DNA of 64,000 nucleotides, from the NCBI GenBank assembly GCA_001596135.1, contig CP014773.1:2604001-2668000 (forward strand), written 5' to 3'. Of the stretch, positions 17,940-29,975 are shown piece after piece (position 1 is the stretch's first letter; each line of letters opens with the position of its first letter). A model generated the notes under the pieces. It did no database searches. It saw nothing but the letters and a program-made list of their open reading frames with translations, and had not been told where the DNA came from. The translations under genes were made by a program, and so were the position numbers. The stretch comes from Mucilaginibacter sp. PAMC 26640 (GTDB lineage: Bacteria > Bacteroidota > Bacteroidia > Sphingobacteriales > Sphingobacteriaceae).

Positions 17940-18905
17940 TTAATTTTTTTCCAGAATTAGCACTTTACCTTTCCGGTATAAAGCTGCTTCCTCATTTATT
18001 TGTCGAATTTGCTCTGCGGATAGGGGCTTAGCGATCATTTTATTCAGGTCAGGCTGGCCGGCATCTACCCATGCCGAAAACCAAAAGCTGCCAACGCTTA
18101 AAACAGATTGCCGCATTTTGCGCTGCACCATCCCCGCCAGCATATGGTGATATGCCCTGCTATAAGCCACCGAATATACTTTGACCATGCGATTGCCGCG
18201 CTGTTCCATGGCGTACTTGGTGGAGTCGGTAAAGCGTTTATTCAATATCCGCTCAAAGCGAAGCACGGTATCCACCGATTTATAGGATGCCCGGCAAATG
18301 GCAAAAGCCTCTGCAAGGGGATTTGGAATATACCTGGCCTTACCCACATAAAAATTGTACCTGTTGCTGAAAAGTTCCGGCAGGCGGCTTTCCCACAGGC
18401 CATGCAGGCCGGTTTGATTAGTCAGTTGGCCATCGTAGTTGGCGCTAAGGTGCAGCGGCACATGCGCATCAGAAAGATAATGCCCCAGGTTGGCAGAGAG
18501 GGTTAGGATAGCCGTCGTATCGTGTCGTTTAAAAGCATTCACCAGCCAGTAGTAATTGGCATTGATGATCCAGGGCACCGTGCCATATTTGTTCAATGTA
18601 TCTGAAGAGTATTTGGCGGCGGCATCTATCCAGTGCTGCGGCATCACCTTAAAAGGCTGTTTGCCATAATGATCTGCGTCAAAGAAATGGTGCGGGGCTT
18701 CCAGCGAATCGACGTAGCGCTTTTTATCGGCGCTGATGGCATGTTCGGTAATGAACTCAATGTTAGCGCGGTAAAAGCCTGCCATTTCTTTAGGCAGGGT
18801 AAAAACGGCCGCCCTGTGAATGCGGTAATGCGCGAAAAACCCCCATGAGGAGCAGAGGACGATGATAAGGGAACCGGTAAGGCAGGAGAGGAGCACACGC
18901 TTCAT
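17940..18905 (-). CDS. Zinc-dependent phospholipase C / S1-P1 nuclease-like protein
   Basis: 321 residues with a signal peptide (MKRVLLSCLTGSLIIVLCSS). The mature start SSWGFFAHYRIHRAAV gives the N-terminal Trp and early His that ligate zinc in this superfamily. Further ligand candidates are DADHYG, LGHYLSDAHVPLHLSANYDG and LHGLWES. It is exported and probably periplasmic. Families with this fold hydrolyse phospholipids or single-stranded nucleic acids; the sequence does not decide which. It converges with the DedA gene with only 27 bases between their ends. Confidence 0.78.
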   Translation of the reverse strand: MKRVLLSCLTGSLIIVLCSSWGFFAHYRIHRAAVFTLPKEMAGFYRANIEFITEHAISADKKRYVDSLEAPHHFFDADHYGKQPFKVMPQHWIDAAAKYSSDTLNKYGTVPWIINANYYWLVNAFKRHDTTAILTLSANLGHYLSDAHVPLHLSANYDGQLTNQTGLHGLWESRLPELFSNRYNFYVGKARYIPNPLAEAFAICRASYKSVDTVLRFERILNKRFTDSTKYAMEQRGNRMVKVYSVAYSRAYHHMLAGMVQRKMRQSVLSVGSFWFSAWVDAGQPDLNKMIAKPLSAEQIRQINEEAALYRKGKVLILEKN

Positions 18906-19061
18906 TAAAGGTAAAGATGAGGAATTATATCTCGATTGTTGATATCTAAAGATGCTTAGTCGATCTACAGGCTACATACTTAGCTTTGTCTGCTCCGAGC
19001 TCTCTGTGTTTTGAAAATTCCGCATGCAACCCTCGCAATTTAATAAAAATCAAAAACGCTC

Positions 19062-19092
19062 TTGCAAATTAAAATTTATCAACCTATATTTG
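19062..19092 (+). promoter_or_regulatory. rpsT promoter
   Basis: TTGC at 19062-19065 and TATATTTG at 19085-19092, separated by 19 bases: an exact Bacteroidota -7 box (TAnnTTTG) with a near-consensus -33 element, 37 bases before the rpsT start. Confidence 0.72.
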
Positions 19093-19129
19093 CACCTCTA
19101 AAATAAAGAAAGAATAACAAAGCTATACG

Positions 19130-19384
19130 ATGGCAAATCATAAATCATCCTTAAAAAGAATCAGATCAAACGCTGCGAAGCGTCTGCGCAATAGGTACCA
19201 GGCTAAAACCACCAGGAACGCTATTAAAAAGTTAAGAGGCACTACCACTAAAGTTGATGCAACTCCTCTATTGTCTAAAGTGATCTCTATGTTAGATCGT
19301 TTAGCTAAAAAGAACGTTATCCACAAAAACAAAGCTTCTAACAATAAATCTAAGCTTACCAAATTTGTAAATGCTTTAAGCTAA
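19130..19384 (+). CDS. rpsT: 30S ribosomal protein S20
   Basis: 84 residues, strongly basic and helical. The start [20 protein letters not shown] and the later [18 protein letters not shown] are characteristic of S20, which binds 16S rRNA early in small-subunit assembly. A good promoter precedes it and a terminator follows at 19405, so it is a single-gene unit. Confidence 0.97.
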   Translation: MANHKSSLKRIRSNAAKRLRNRYQAKTTRNAIKKLRGTTTKVDATPLLSKVISMLDRLAKKNVIHKNKASNNKSKLTKFVNALS

Positions 19385-19404
19385 TCGCTTAAACCACAAT
19401 ATAT

Positions 19405-19439
19405 AAAAGGGATAGTGCAAAAGCATTATCCCTTTTTTT
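19405..19439 (+). terminator. Intrinsic terminator of rpsT
   Basis: AAAAGGGATA (19405-19414) pairs with TATCCCTTTT (19427-19436) around a 12-base loop; the T run continues to 19439. Confidence 0.9.
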
Positions 19440-19677
19440 GTTGAGCAAAATTAACCCGTCGGTTTCAATTAGGTGAAACTAAGCAACTAGCATGTTCTCG
19501 GTCGCCGGCCAAACAACGGGAATGGTCGTTTATCAATATCTTGCTCAGTGCTACCTACTCTATATTAATAGGAGAGCTGTCCAACCCTTACCAGTTGTAG
19601 TTTATTCGTTATTTAGCGGCATTTTATGGCTCGTTTGATGCGTTTTGATTATAATTACACCATCAACTATTTGATAA

Positions 19678-20415
19678 ATGAGCATATTAAAAAAACTGCT
19701 GCCTAATAACTTAAAGCAAGAGGGAAAGTATCTCCTCCTTAATCTGCTCAAAATGCCCTTCAACAGAGCTGGGGTTCCGGTTGATATCACCGAATGGGTG
19801 CCAAATAGGCATCCTATCAACTTCATTGATATCGGTGCTTCAAAAGGTAATTTCTCCCATGCGCTAAATACTTATTACCAGGTTAATAAAGCGGTATTGA
19901 TTGATCCTATACCACACAATGCGGCAGCACTACAGCATCGGTTTACCACGGGTAACTTTACTGTTATCAACGCAGCAGTGTCTGACAAAGCTAGCGAGGC
20001 AGACTTTTATATCACCGAGGAGTTTGACGTGTTGAGCTCCTTATTCCCGATGAAGGATGAACATTTGAAGCCATTCAATATCCCTCATCCCCAAAAAACC
20101 ACCGTTAAAACAGATACCCTCGATAAAATCTTTAATGGCCTAAAACTCGATAAGATTGATTTGATAAAGATTGACCTGCAAGGAGCTGAGCATTTGGTAT
20201 TGAGTAATGCAGCCCGCACGTTAAAAGCAACACGTGCTGTTTATACAGAGTTTTCATATAAACCAATGTATGACGGTTCATCCACGTTTTTTGACGTATT
20301 TGAAATGCTGACAAAAGCAAATTTCAGAATGGTAAATACTTCGACAGCTTACAAACTTAATAATGGAGAGATCGTGCAGGGCGACGCTTTATTCATTAAT
20401 AACAACGAATTGTAA
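19678..20415 (+). CDS. FkbM family SAM-dependent methyltransferase
   Basis: 245 residues. SAM-binding motif I is FIDIGASKGNFS (about residue 58), the acidic end of strand 2 is VLIDPIPHN, and the FkbM-specific segment is KIDLIKIDLQGAEHLVLSNA with EFSYKPMYDG. Family members O-methylate sugars or polyketides; the acceptor is unknown. No glycan or polyketide genes are adjacent, so it may be a lone transferred cargo gene. ATG start with no clear ribosome-binding site, as usual here. Confidence 0.85.
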   Translation: MSILKKLLPNNLKQEGKYLLLNLLKMPFNRAGVPVDITEWVPNRHPINFIDIGASKGNFSHALNTYYQVNKAVLIDPIPHNAAALQHRFTTGNFTVINAAVSDKASEADFYITEEFDVLSSLFPMKDEHLKPFNIPHPQKTTVKTDTLDKIFNGLKLDKIDLIKIDLQGAEHLVLSNAARTLKATRAVYTEFSYKPMYDGSSTFFDVFEMLTKANFRMVNTSTAYKLNNGEIVQGDALFINNNEL

Positions 20416-20479
20416 AGTATATATATAAAGTACGTATGGGGAGCATTTAATTGTGCAGATCGTTATATAAGGTACGATG

Positions 20480-20600
20480 CGTCTTGCTATGGCGTTGCCT
20501 TCGGCCCGCGCTTTCCGCTGCAACTCCTCGTTTCGTGCCGCTGATAGAAGTGTCACTACACTGCGGGGTTTCCGCTACAATCGCTAACGCGGAGCTGCAA
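20480..20600. repeat. Dispersed intergenic repeat, copy A (GGCGTTGCCTTCGGCCCG)
   Basis: Part of the 880-base gap between the methyltransferase and 16S. It contains GGCGTTGCCTTCGGCCCG and TTTCCGCTGCAACTCCTCG; the reverse strand of 59165-59290 has GGCGATGCCTCCGGCCCG and TATCCGCTGCAAATCCTCG in the same order. Similarity extends loosely to ~110 bases. Nothing else is seen in 20600-20830. Confidence 0.65.
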
Positions 20601-20835
20601 AAACCGGTTGAGCCACATTTACTGCTATTAAATATCGCGTTGCGCTAACTCACACACCAGGCGGCTTTACTTGAATGAGGGTGGGAAAGTACCATTTTGT
20701 ATAGTTTAAGGTAGTGTTACTTTTATGGGTTGCCCTTATCTATCGCCATCATCACTAGCCCGCCGGTATTGCTTCATTTTTTTATTATTGATATACAGTG
20801 TGTTAAAGATACACCAAAAAAAGAGTAGTAAGTAG

Positions 20836-20866
20836 TTTGGAAATACGGTTGTGGTTGTTACCTTTG
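20836..20866 (+). promoter_or_regulatory. rRNA operon promoter P1
   Basis: TTTG at 20836-20839 and TACCTTTG at 20859-20866, spaced 19 bases: a full match to the Bacteroidota housekeeping promoter. It is the upstream one of two, 113 bases before P2. Confidence 0.85.
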
Positions 20867-20948
20867 CACCCCGCAAACGAGGTAACGAGGAAGCGGTAGT
20901 ACATTGAAAAGAGTTAGAAAAGGGGCAAACAAAAAATAAAAAATAAAG

Positions 20949-20979
20949 TTTGCGAAACACAAAATCTTTTCTACCTTTG
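20949..20979 (+). promoter_or_regulatory. rRNA operon promoter P2
   Basis: TTTG at 20949-20952, 19 bases, TACCTTTG at 20972-20979. Same boxes and same gap as P1; the bases after the start (ACGAGG, GGAAGCGG) also recur, so P1 and P2 look like a duplicated segment. Transcription would begin ~310 bases upstream of 16S, leaving a leader. Confidence 0.87.
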
Positions 20980-21298
20980 CAATCCCAAAACGAGGGAGAA
21001 AAAATCGGAAGCGGTTTTGGAAAAGGAGTTAGGGGCCGGGAGCAATTCCTGGTAACAAAATAATGAAAGTTTAAGCATCGCAATGATGTAATGACATATA
21101 GGGAGTCTGCGACAGACTACTCAACAAGTTCTTAAAAGAGATAGAAAATAAAATTATGCAGCGTAACGGTTGAGAGACGGTTAGCTGAAGAAAAAAGAAG
21201 CTTAAAAGATCAAATAGCGGATAATGTAAGAGAATATTTTTTTTACAAGTTTCTATTGATTGAGTTTAATAGGGCTTGGAGCAAACAACAACATTATA

Positions 21299-22821
<1,523 letters not shown>

Positions 22822-22985
22822 GGAGCATTATCCGCAGATCTAAAGCAACAAAATCTTTTTTCAGAAGTAAACGGTAACGAATTGTTACCTGCATGATTAT
22901 TTTCTTATTAACTCTAAAAAACAACCCGGAAGATGAAGCCATCAGTGGTTCAGCCATTAGAGTGGCAGTATTGTAGGTAAAAAAC

Positions 22986-23060
22986 AGTCCTGTAGCTCAG
23001 CTTGGTTAGAGCACTACACTGATAATGTAGGGGTCAGCAGTTCAAATCTGCTCGGGACTA
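22986..23060 (+). tRNA. tRNA-Ile (anticodon GAT)
   Basis: Full cloverleaf: acceptor AGTCCTG/CGGGACT with one G-U pair, anticodon loop CTGATAA, T arm TTCAAAT. The CCA end is not encoded; CGA follows. It is in the usual place between 16S and 23S. Confidence 0.96.
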
Positions 23061-23150
23061 CGATAGGCGAGTATTAAGTAGCAAGTATCAGGTATCAAGA
23101 CACCAACAGGTGTGAATACGCAATACGAGGCACTGCATACGAATCTGAAA

Positions 23151-23224
23151 GGGGGATTAGCTCAGCTGGCTAGAGCACCTGCCTTGCACGCAGGGGGTCA
23201 ACGGTTCGAATCCGTTATTCTCCA
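23151..23224 (+). tRNA. tRNA-Ala (anticodon TGC)
   Basis: Cloverleaf with acceptor GGGGGAT/ATTCTCC, D arm TAGCTCAGCTGGCTAGAGCA, anticodon loop CTTGCAC, T arm GGTTCGAATCC. CCA is not encoded; CGA follows, as for tRNA-Ile. Confidence 0.97.
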
Positions 23225-23311
23225 CGATGCTTCGCAGTAGCAAGTAGCTGGTATCAAGTAGCAAGATAAGTCTTGATACGATACTAACGACTTGATACGA
23301 ACAAGCAAAAC

Positions 23312-23324
23312 GTTCTTTGACATA
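23312..23324 (+). promoter_or_regulatory. boxA-like antitermination site before 23S
   Basis: GTTCTTTGACATA between tRNA-Ala and 23S resembles the boxA element (TGCTCTTTAACA in E. coli), where NusB/NusE load to keep polymerase on the rRNA operon. Confidence 0.6.
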
Positions 23325-23507
23325 TTGGAAGAAGTAAATTAAAGAGAAAACAACAGTAGAGGACTGTTGCAGGCTTTAAAAGATCAACGGAAGGTTGAAA
23401 GGTAACCAGGACTTCGGTCTTGCTACTTGATACTAACTACTTGATACGATAAACGGCAGCATAATCAAAAAGCATACAGTGGTGAGCAAAAGCATCACAA
23501 GTATAGA

Positions 23508-26385
<2,878 letters not shown>

Positions 26386-26548
26386 ATAGCAGGTAATTAA
26401 AGGTGTTAGAGATACAAGACCGTAAGATCCGGGAACCAGGAGCAATCCTAAGACCGAAATCCGATCTCTTGCCTCTGACACCTCAACACAAAGCTGTTGT
26501 TTTCTCTTAAAACTTACTTCTTTCAATAATATGTCATTGTTTGCTATC

Positions 26549-26675
26549 AGTAGCAAGTAGTTAGTATCAAGTATCAAGATATAACTACCCTGCATGGATA
26601 GAAACAAATAAAAAACCGTTAGCGATGTAGCTAAGATCAAGTCTTGATACTTGATACTAACTACTTGATACTAAC
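26549..26675. repeat. Inverted word repeat in the 23S-5S spacer
   Basis: AGTAGTTAGTATCAAGTATC at 26555 is mirrored by GATACTTGATACTAACTACT from 26646: ~30 bases of near-perfect inverted repeat with a ~60-base loop. It uses the same words as the 16S-23S spacer clusters. The rest of the 300-base spacer shows no gene. Confidence 0.85.
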
Positions 26676-26686
26676 AAAAAGGTATT

Positions 26687-26797
<111 letters not shown>

Positions 26798-26806
26798 CTT
26801 AAAGTT

Positions 26807-26840
26807 AAACCCCCTTGCGTAAGCTTGGGGGTTTCTTTAT
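26807..26840 (+). terminator. rRNA operon terminator
   Basis: AAACCCCC (26807-26814) pairs with GGGGGTTT (26827-26834); the 12-base loop can itself fold (TTGCG-TAAGC). TCTTTATTT follows. It ends the rRNA transcript ~10 bases after 5S. Confidence 0.9.
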
Positions 26841-27015
26841 TTATACCCTTTTTTCCAACTAATACCCCCGCCGCCATCCCGAACTTGTTTCGGGAACCCC
26901 ACAGGACACGCCCCCAGCATGCATTCCCTACACCCGCCGTCATCCCGAACTTGTTTCCTTACCCACAGGACGGGTTGCCAGCATGCCCCCCCCGCCGTCA
27001 TCCCGAACTTGTTTC

Positions 27016-28397
27016 ACTATTGTCCGGTAAAAACTCAAATAATAAAAAAAGTTACGATTTAAGGCCTTTCAGAGTAGATCATGTCTTAAAACCAATTTCC
27101 AAGCCCCCCAGTTTTAGTTGTTCGGCATGATCGTACACTGCGGACAGCCGTTCGGGATTGTTAAGGAAGTCGAACAAATGAATGTAGCTCATCAAATGCA
27201 ACCTGATGATCGACGTTAGATTTGAAAAGGCCCATTTCCTTTTGAGTTGTACCTGTACCAGTTTGATGAGCAGATCAGCAATGAAAGCACACCATATCTG
27301 GATCTTAATGGCGTTTTCATTATCGCCAAGGAAGTATTTAAGCGGGAAGTTCTGTTTAACCCGTTTGAAAAGCACCTCGATCAGCCATCGCTTTTTATAA
27401 ATGTCTGCTACCACTTCAGGAGGCAGAGAAAAGTTGTTGGTCAGGAACTCAAATGTCCGGCCGGATTCCTTGTCGAAAAAGGTAACTACGCGGACTTTTA
27501 GCTTGATGCCTTCTTTTTGAGTCCGTGTTCCCTGTAAGAGAGATCTATCCGCTACTACACCCACATCTTTACTGTGTTCGCTCAACTCATGGACAGTGGT
27601 TACGGTGTAACGGGCATCTTTTTTCTGCCTTGTAACGAAAAATACGCCCTCATTACAGAATCTTTCATACTGGGCGTAACTGACATAGCCTTTATCAAAA
27701 ACGATGAATGAACCTGGCTGTAAGTGTATCTCTTTCAAAAAAGGCATATCATTGGCACTGGCAGCGGTAAAGTTCACCTTTAGTGGTACATCGTCCGCAG
27801 CATTGATCAACGTGTGCACCTTGATCCCGCCCTTTCTTCTGCCATCTAACTTACCCGGGCTTGGAGCATTTAATATTCGCTGAAACAACGTGATGGTAGA
27901 AGCATCAGCTATAAATAGTTTTGGGTCTATACGCAACCGGCTGTCCGGTAAAAGATGCTTATGACGACGGTATAACTGATCATAGATACGGGCAAATACC
28001 TCAAAACTTCTCCCGGCATTGGCATCACATAAAGTGCTTCGCGCCGGACACTTAATAACGCCCGTATGGCTGAGTTTATGCAGGCAGGCCTTCATGCCGC
28101 TCACTACTTCACGACTACTGGTGCATTTATTGAAAGCACAATAAAGCATCGTTACCAGGTGGGTATAAGTGTCGAAATAACGATAATAGCGGTCATGCTC
28201 ACCGCGCCGGGCTAATGACCTTATTCCATTACGGTCAAGTAAACTTAACAGCTGATTCAGCACCGGCTGTCCGGTAAAAAAAGTACTTTTGCCCATGTTG
28301 AATGTTTAAGTGTGGTAACTCAAATATCAACAACAAAGGGGTAGCTTGTAAACTACCCCTTAACTTTTATCAAAAAATCGTTTTACCGGACAACAGT
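27016..28397 (-). mobile_element. Complete IS4-family insertion sequence, 1,382 bp
   Basis: Terminal inverted repeats of 17 bases with one mismatch: ACTATTGTCCGGTAAAA at 27016-27032 and the reverse of ACTGTTGTCCGGTAAAA at 28381-28397. The 11-base target GAACTTGTTTC is duplicated at 27005-27015 and 28398-28408. One intact transposase lies inside. A 9-bp hairpin AAGGGGTAG/CTACCCCTT (28336-28361) sits between the right end and the transposase start, as in elements that block read-in transcription. It appears intact and recent. Confidence 0.92.
27079..28296 (-). CDS. IS4 family transposase
   Basis: 405 residues. The DDE catalytic set is visible: first Asp in FIADASTITLF, second in SFIVFDKGYVSYAQY, and Glu in the IS4 signature Y-2-R-3-E-6-K, here YKKRWLIEVLFKRVK. 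The N-terminus (MGKSTFFTGQPVLNQLLSLL) carries the DUF4372-type region often found in IS4 transposases of Bacteroidota. The frame is intact with no stop or shift, and the ends of the element are both present, so it is probably functional. It cuts and pastes its own element. Confidence 0.94.
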   Translation of the reverse strand: MGKSTFFTGQPVLNQLLSLLDRNGIRSLARRGEHDRYYRYFDTYTHLVTMLYCAFNKCTSSREVVSGMKACLHKLSHTGVIKCPARSTLCDANAGRSFEVFARIYDQLYRRHKHLLPDSRLRIDPKLFIADASTITLFQRILNAPSPGKLDGRRKGGIKVHTLINAADDVPLKVNFTAASANDMPFLKEIHLQPGSFIVFDKGYVSYAQYERFCNEGVFFVTRQKKDARYTVTTVHELSEHSKDVGVVADRSLLQGTRTQKEGIKLKVRVVTFFDKESGRTFEFLTNNFSLPPEVVADIYKKRWLIEVLFKRVKQNFPLKYFLGDNENAIKIQIWCAFIADLLIKLVQVQLKRKWAFSNLTSIIRLHLMSYIHLFDFLNNPERLSAVYDHAEQLKLGGLEIGFKT

Positions 28398-28744
28398 GAA
28401 CTTGTTTCGGGAACCCACAGGACTGGTTGCCAGCCAGCACCCCCCCGCCGTCATCCAGAACCTGTTTCGGGACCCCACAGGACAGGCCCGCAGCATATGC
28501 ACTTTCGCCGTCATCCCGAACTTGTTTCGGGACCCCACAGGACAGGTTGCCGGCACACACCCCCGCCGTCATCCCGAACTTGTTTAGGACCCCACAGGAC
28601 TGGTTGCCGACACGCACACCCCCCGCCGTCAACGTTCCTGCCCGTGTGCTCAGTATTTTTTATCATTCCCATCTGAGGTATCGAAAAAACCTTTCACTAC
28701 TTCCGGTATATTGCCTACTTTAGGCTGATTAAACCTTTATTGCA

Positions 28745-29443
28745 ATGGAAGCGTATAGTAGTAACTTAAGCATAAAAAGTTGGGCGGAGGAAGATCGTCC
28801 GCGCGAAAAGCTTAGCGGACAAGGCCGCCGTGCCCTTACCGATGCCGAACTTATTGCTATCCTTATTGGTAGCGGCAGCCGCAATGAAACTGCGGTAGAG
28901 CTCAGCAAACGCATCCTGCACCATTACGATAATGATCTTAATAACCTCGGCAAAGCTTCTATTGCAGAACTTTCCAAATTTAAAGGCATCGGCGAAGCCA
29001 AGGCCATCAGCATTATTGCCGCGTTGGAAATAGGCAGGCGCCGGGGCGATACCGAATTTAAAGCACGCGATACCATTACCTGCAGCAAGGATATTTACAA
29101 TATCATGCGCCGTCACCTTATGGATCTGAGTCATGAAGAGTTCTGGATAATACTGGTGAGCCGAGCATCTAAAGTAATAGCGAAGGAACTCATCAGCAAA
29201 GGCGGCTTAAATGGTACCGTTGCCGACCCGCGAGTGATCTATTATTCAGCCATACAACACCAGGCCAGCAGCATTGTATTATTGCACAACCATCCGTCCG
29301 GTAATTTAAGACCCAGTAAAGAAGATATTTTCCTCACCAAAAAAATGGCAGATGCAGGCCGGCTGCTGGATATTGCAGTGATGGATCACCTCATCATCAG
29401 CGATGCCGGGTACTTTAGCTTCAAGGATGAGGAGATTTTGTGA
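28745..29443 (+). CDS. radC: RadC family protein (JAMM/MPN+ domain)
   Basis: 232 residues. N-terminal UPF0758 region (SWAEEDRPREKLSGQG; DAELIAILIGSGS), a helix-hairpin-helix (ELSKFKGIGEAKA), then the JAMM metalloprotease-like domain with the zinc motif HNHPSGNLRPSKED. RadC was once linked to repair, but the true role is unresolved. It is full length for the family. It begins ~110 bases after the last array unit. Confidence 0.93.
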   Translation: MEAYSSNLSIKSWAEEDRPREKLSGQGRRALTDAELIAILIGSGSRNETAVELSKRILHHYDNDLNNLGKASIAELSKFKGIGEAKAISIIAALEIGRRRGDTEFKARDTITCSKDIYNIMRRHLMDLSHEEFWIILVSRASKVIAKELISKGGLNGTVADPRVIYYSAIQHQASSIVLLHNHPSGNLRPSKEDIFLTKKMADAGRLLDIAVMDHLIISDAGYFSFKDEEIL

Positions 29444-29557
29444 TATTTTTTTCAAGTTTTTAGCTTTCAATCGTAAATCGCTGCTTTAAAATTGCAAATT
29501 ATAAAAACAACGGCTTAACAAGCGCGTTCTATCTCAACAAACTAAAATACCAGCATC

Positions 29558-29785
29558 ATGATAGAGCCAGAAGATGATCAGTTAGAACAAGACGATCAAT
29601 TAAGCCAAACCGAAAATGATGACCAGATGAGTCAGCAGGATATCCACTCAAATGGTTTCGATGAAACGAACGAGCCAATAGGCGAAACCGACGAAACGCA
29701 ACAGGCCCAGCGGGCTTATGACGCTGCCGAGCCATCGTACACCCTGAACCTGGATGAGGACGGTGACAATTCTGACGAAGATTAA
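29558..29785 (+). CDS. Small, very acidic hypothetical protein
   Basis: 75 residues, rich in Asp, Glu and Gln with almost no basic residues (two Arg-poor stretches such as EPEDDQLEQDDQLSQTEND and the C-terminus DEDGDNSDED). It has no signal peptide or membrane segment and is likely disordered. ATG preceded by a purine-poor A/T-rich leader. The gene sits between radC and pheT on the same strand. I recognise no family and see no motif; it could be a chaperone-like or nucleic-acid-mimic protein, but that is a guess. Confidence 0.6.
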   Translation: MIEPEDDQLEQDDQLSQTENDDQMSQQDIHSNGFDETNEPIGETDETQQAQRAYDAAEPSYTLNLDEDGDNSDED

Positions 29786-29947
29786 ACAGACGCAATTTTT
29801 TAAGCGTTATTGCGAGGGACGAAGCAAACTCTACACCTGCCAGGTTGAGAATGCTTCGTTCCTCGCTGTTTCAGTACGTTTTTGAGTTGCATTACGCAAT
29901 CCAAAAAATCCTTTTCCCTTTCGCCTTTTACCTTTCCCCCTAAATTG

Positions 29948-29973
29948 TATCTTTGCCGATTATCATTCGGCAA
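29948..29973 (+). promoter_or_regulatory. pheT -7 box overlapped by a palindrome
   Basis: TATCTTTG at 29948-29955 is an exact TAnnTTTG box, 20 bases before the pheT ATG. TTGCCGA (29953-29959) and TCGGCAA (29967-29973) form a 7-bp inverted repeat that overlaps the box and ends two bases before the start codon. It may be an operator or a leader fold. Confidence 0.5.
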
Positions 29974-29975
29974 TC

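Larger units (their letters stand above)
23071..23450. repeat. CTTGATAC/GTATCAAG word repeats in the 16S-23S spacer
   Basis: Three clusters (23071-23100, 23235-23300, 23418-23450) made of the words AGTAGCAAGTA, GTATCAAG and their reverses CTTGATAC and ACTAACTACTT. They lie between the tRNA genes and between tRNA-Ala and 23S. Inverted pairs could fold with each other across the spacer. Confidence 0.85.
26866..28634. repeat. Tandem array of ~60-bp palindromic repeats, interrupted by the IS
   Basis: The core CCCGAACTTGTTTC occurs at 26878, 26944, 27002 (split by the IS), then near-copies at 28455, 28515 and 28573, plus a degenerate start at 28623. Without the IS the spacing is 66, 58, 60, 60 and 58 bases. 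Each unit reads CGCCGTCATCCCGAACTTG, then TTTCGGGACCCCACAGGAC, then GGTTGCC and a short variable part. CCCGAA and TTTCGGG make the core palindromic. It lies right after the rRNA terminator. Confidence 0.9.

Noticed and set aside
26866..28634. CRISPR-like appearance of the array
   Set aside because: The repeated part is ~50 bases and the variable part only ~8-16, the variable tails resemble each other, the units are palindromic in another style, and no cas gene is near.
28302..28723. Repetitive open frames across the array on both strands (up to 124 codons)
   Set aside because: They are translations of the tandem repeat in several frames, with no start context and no family match.
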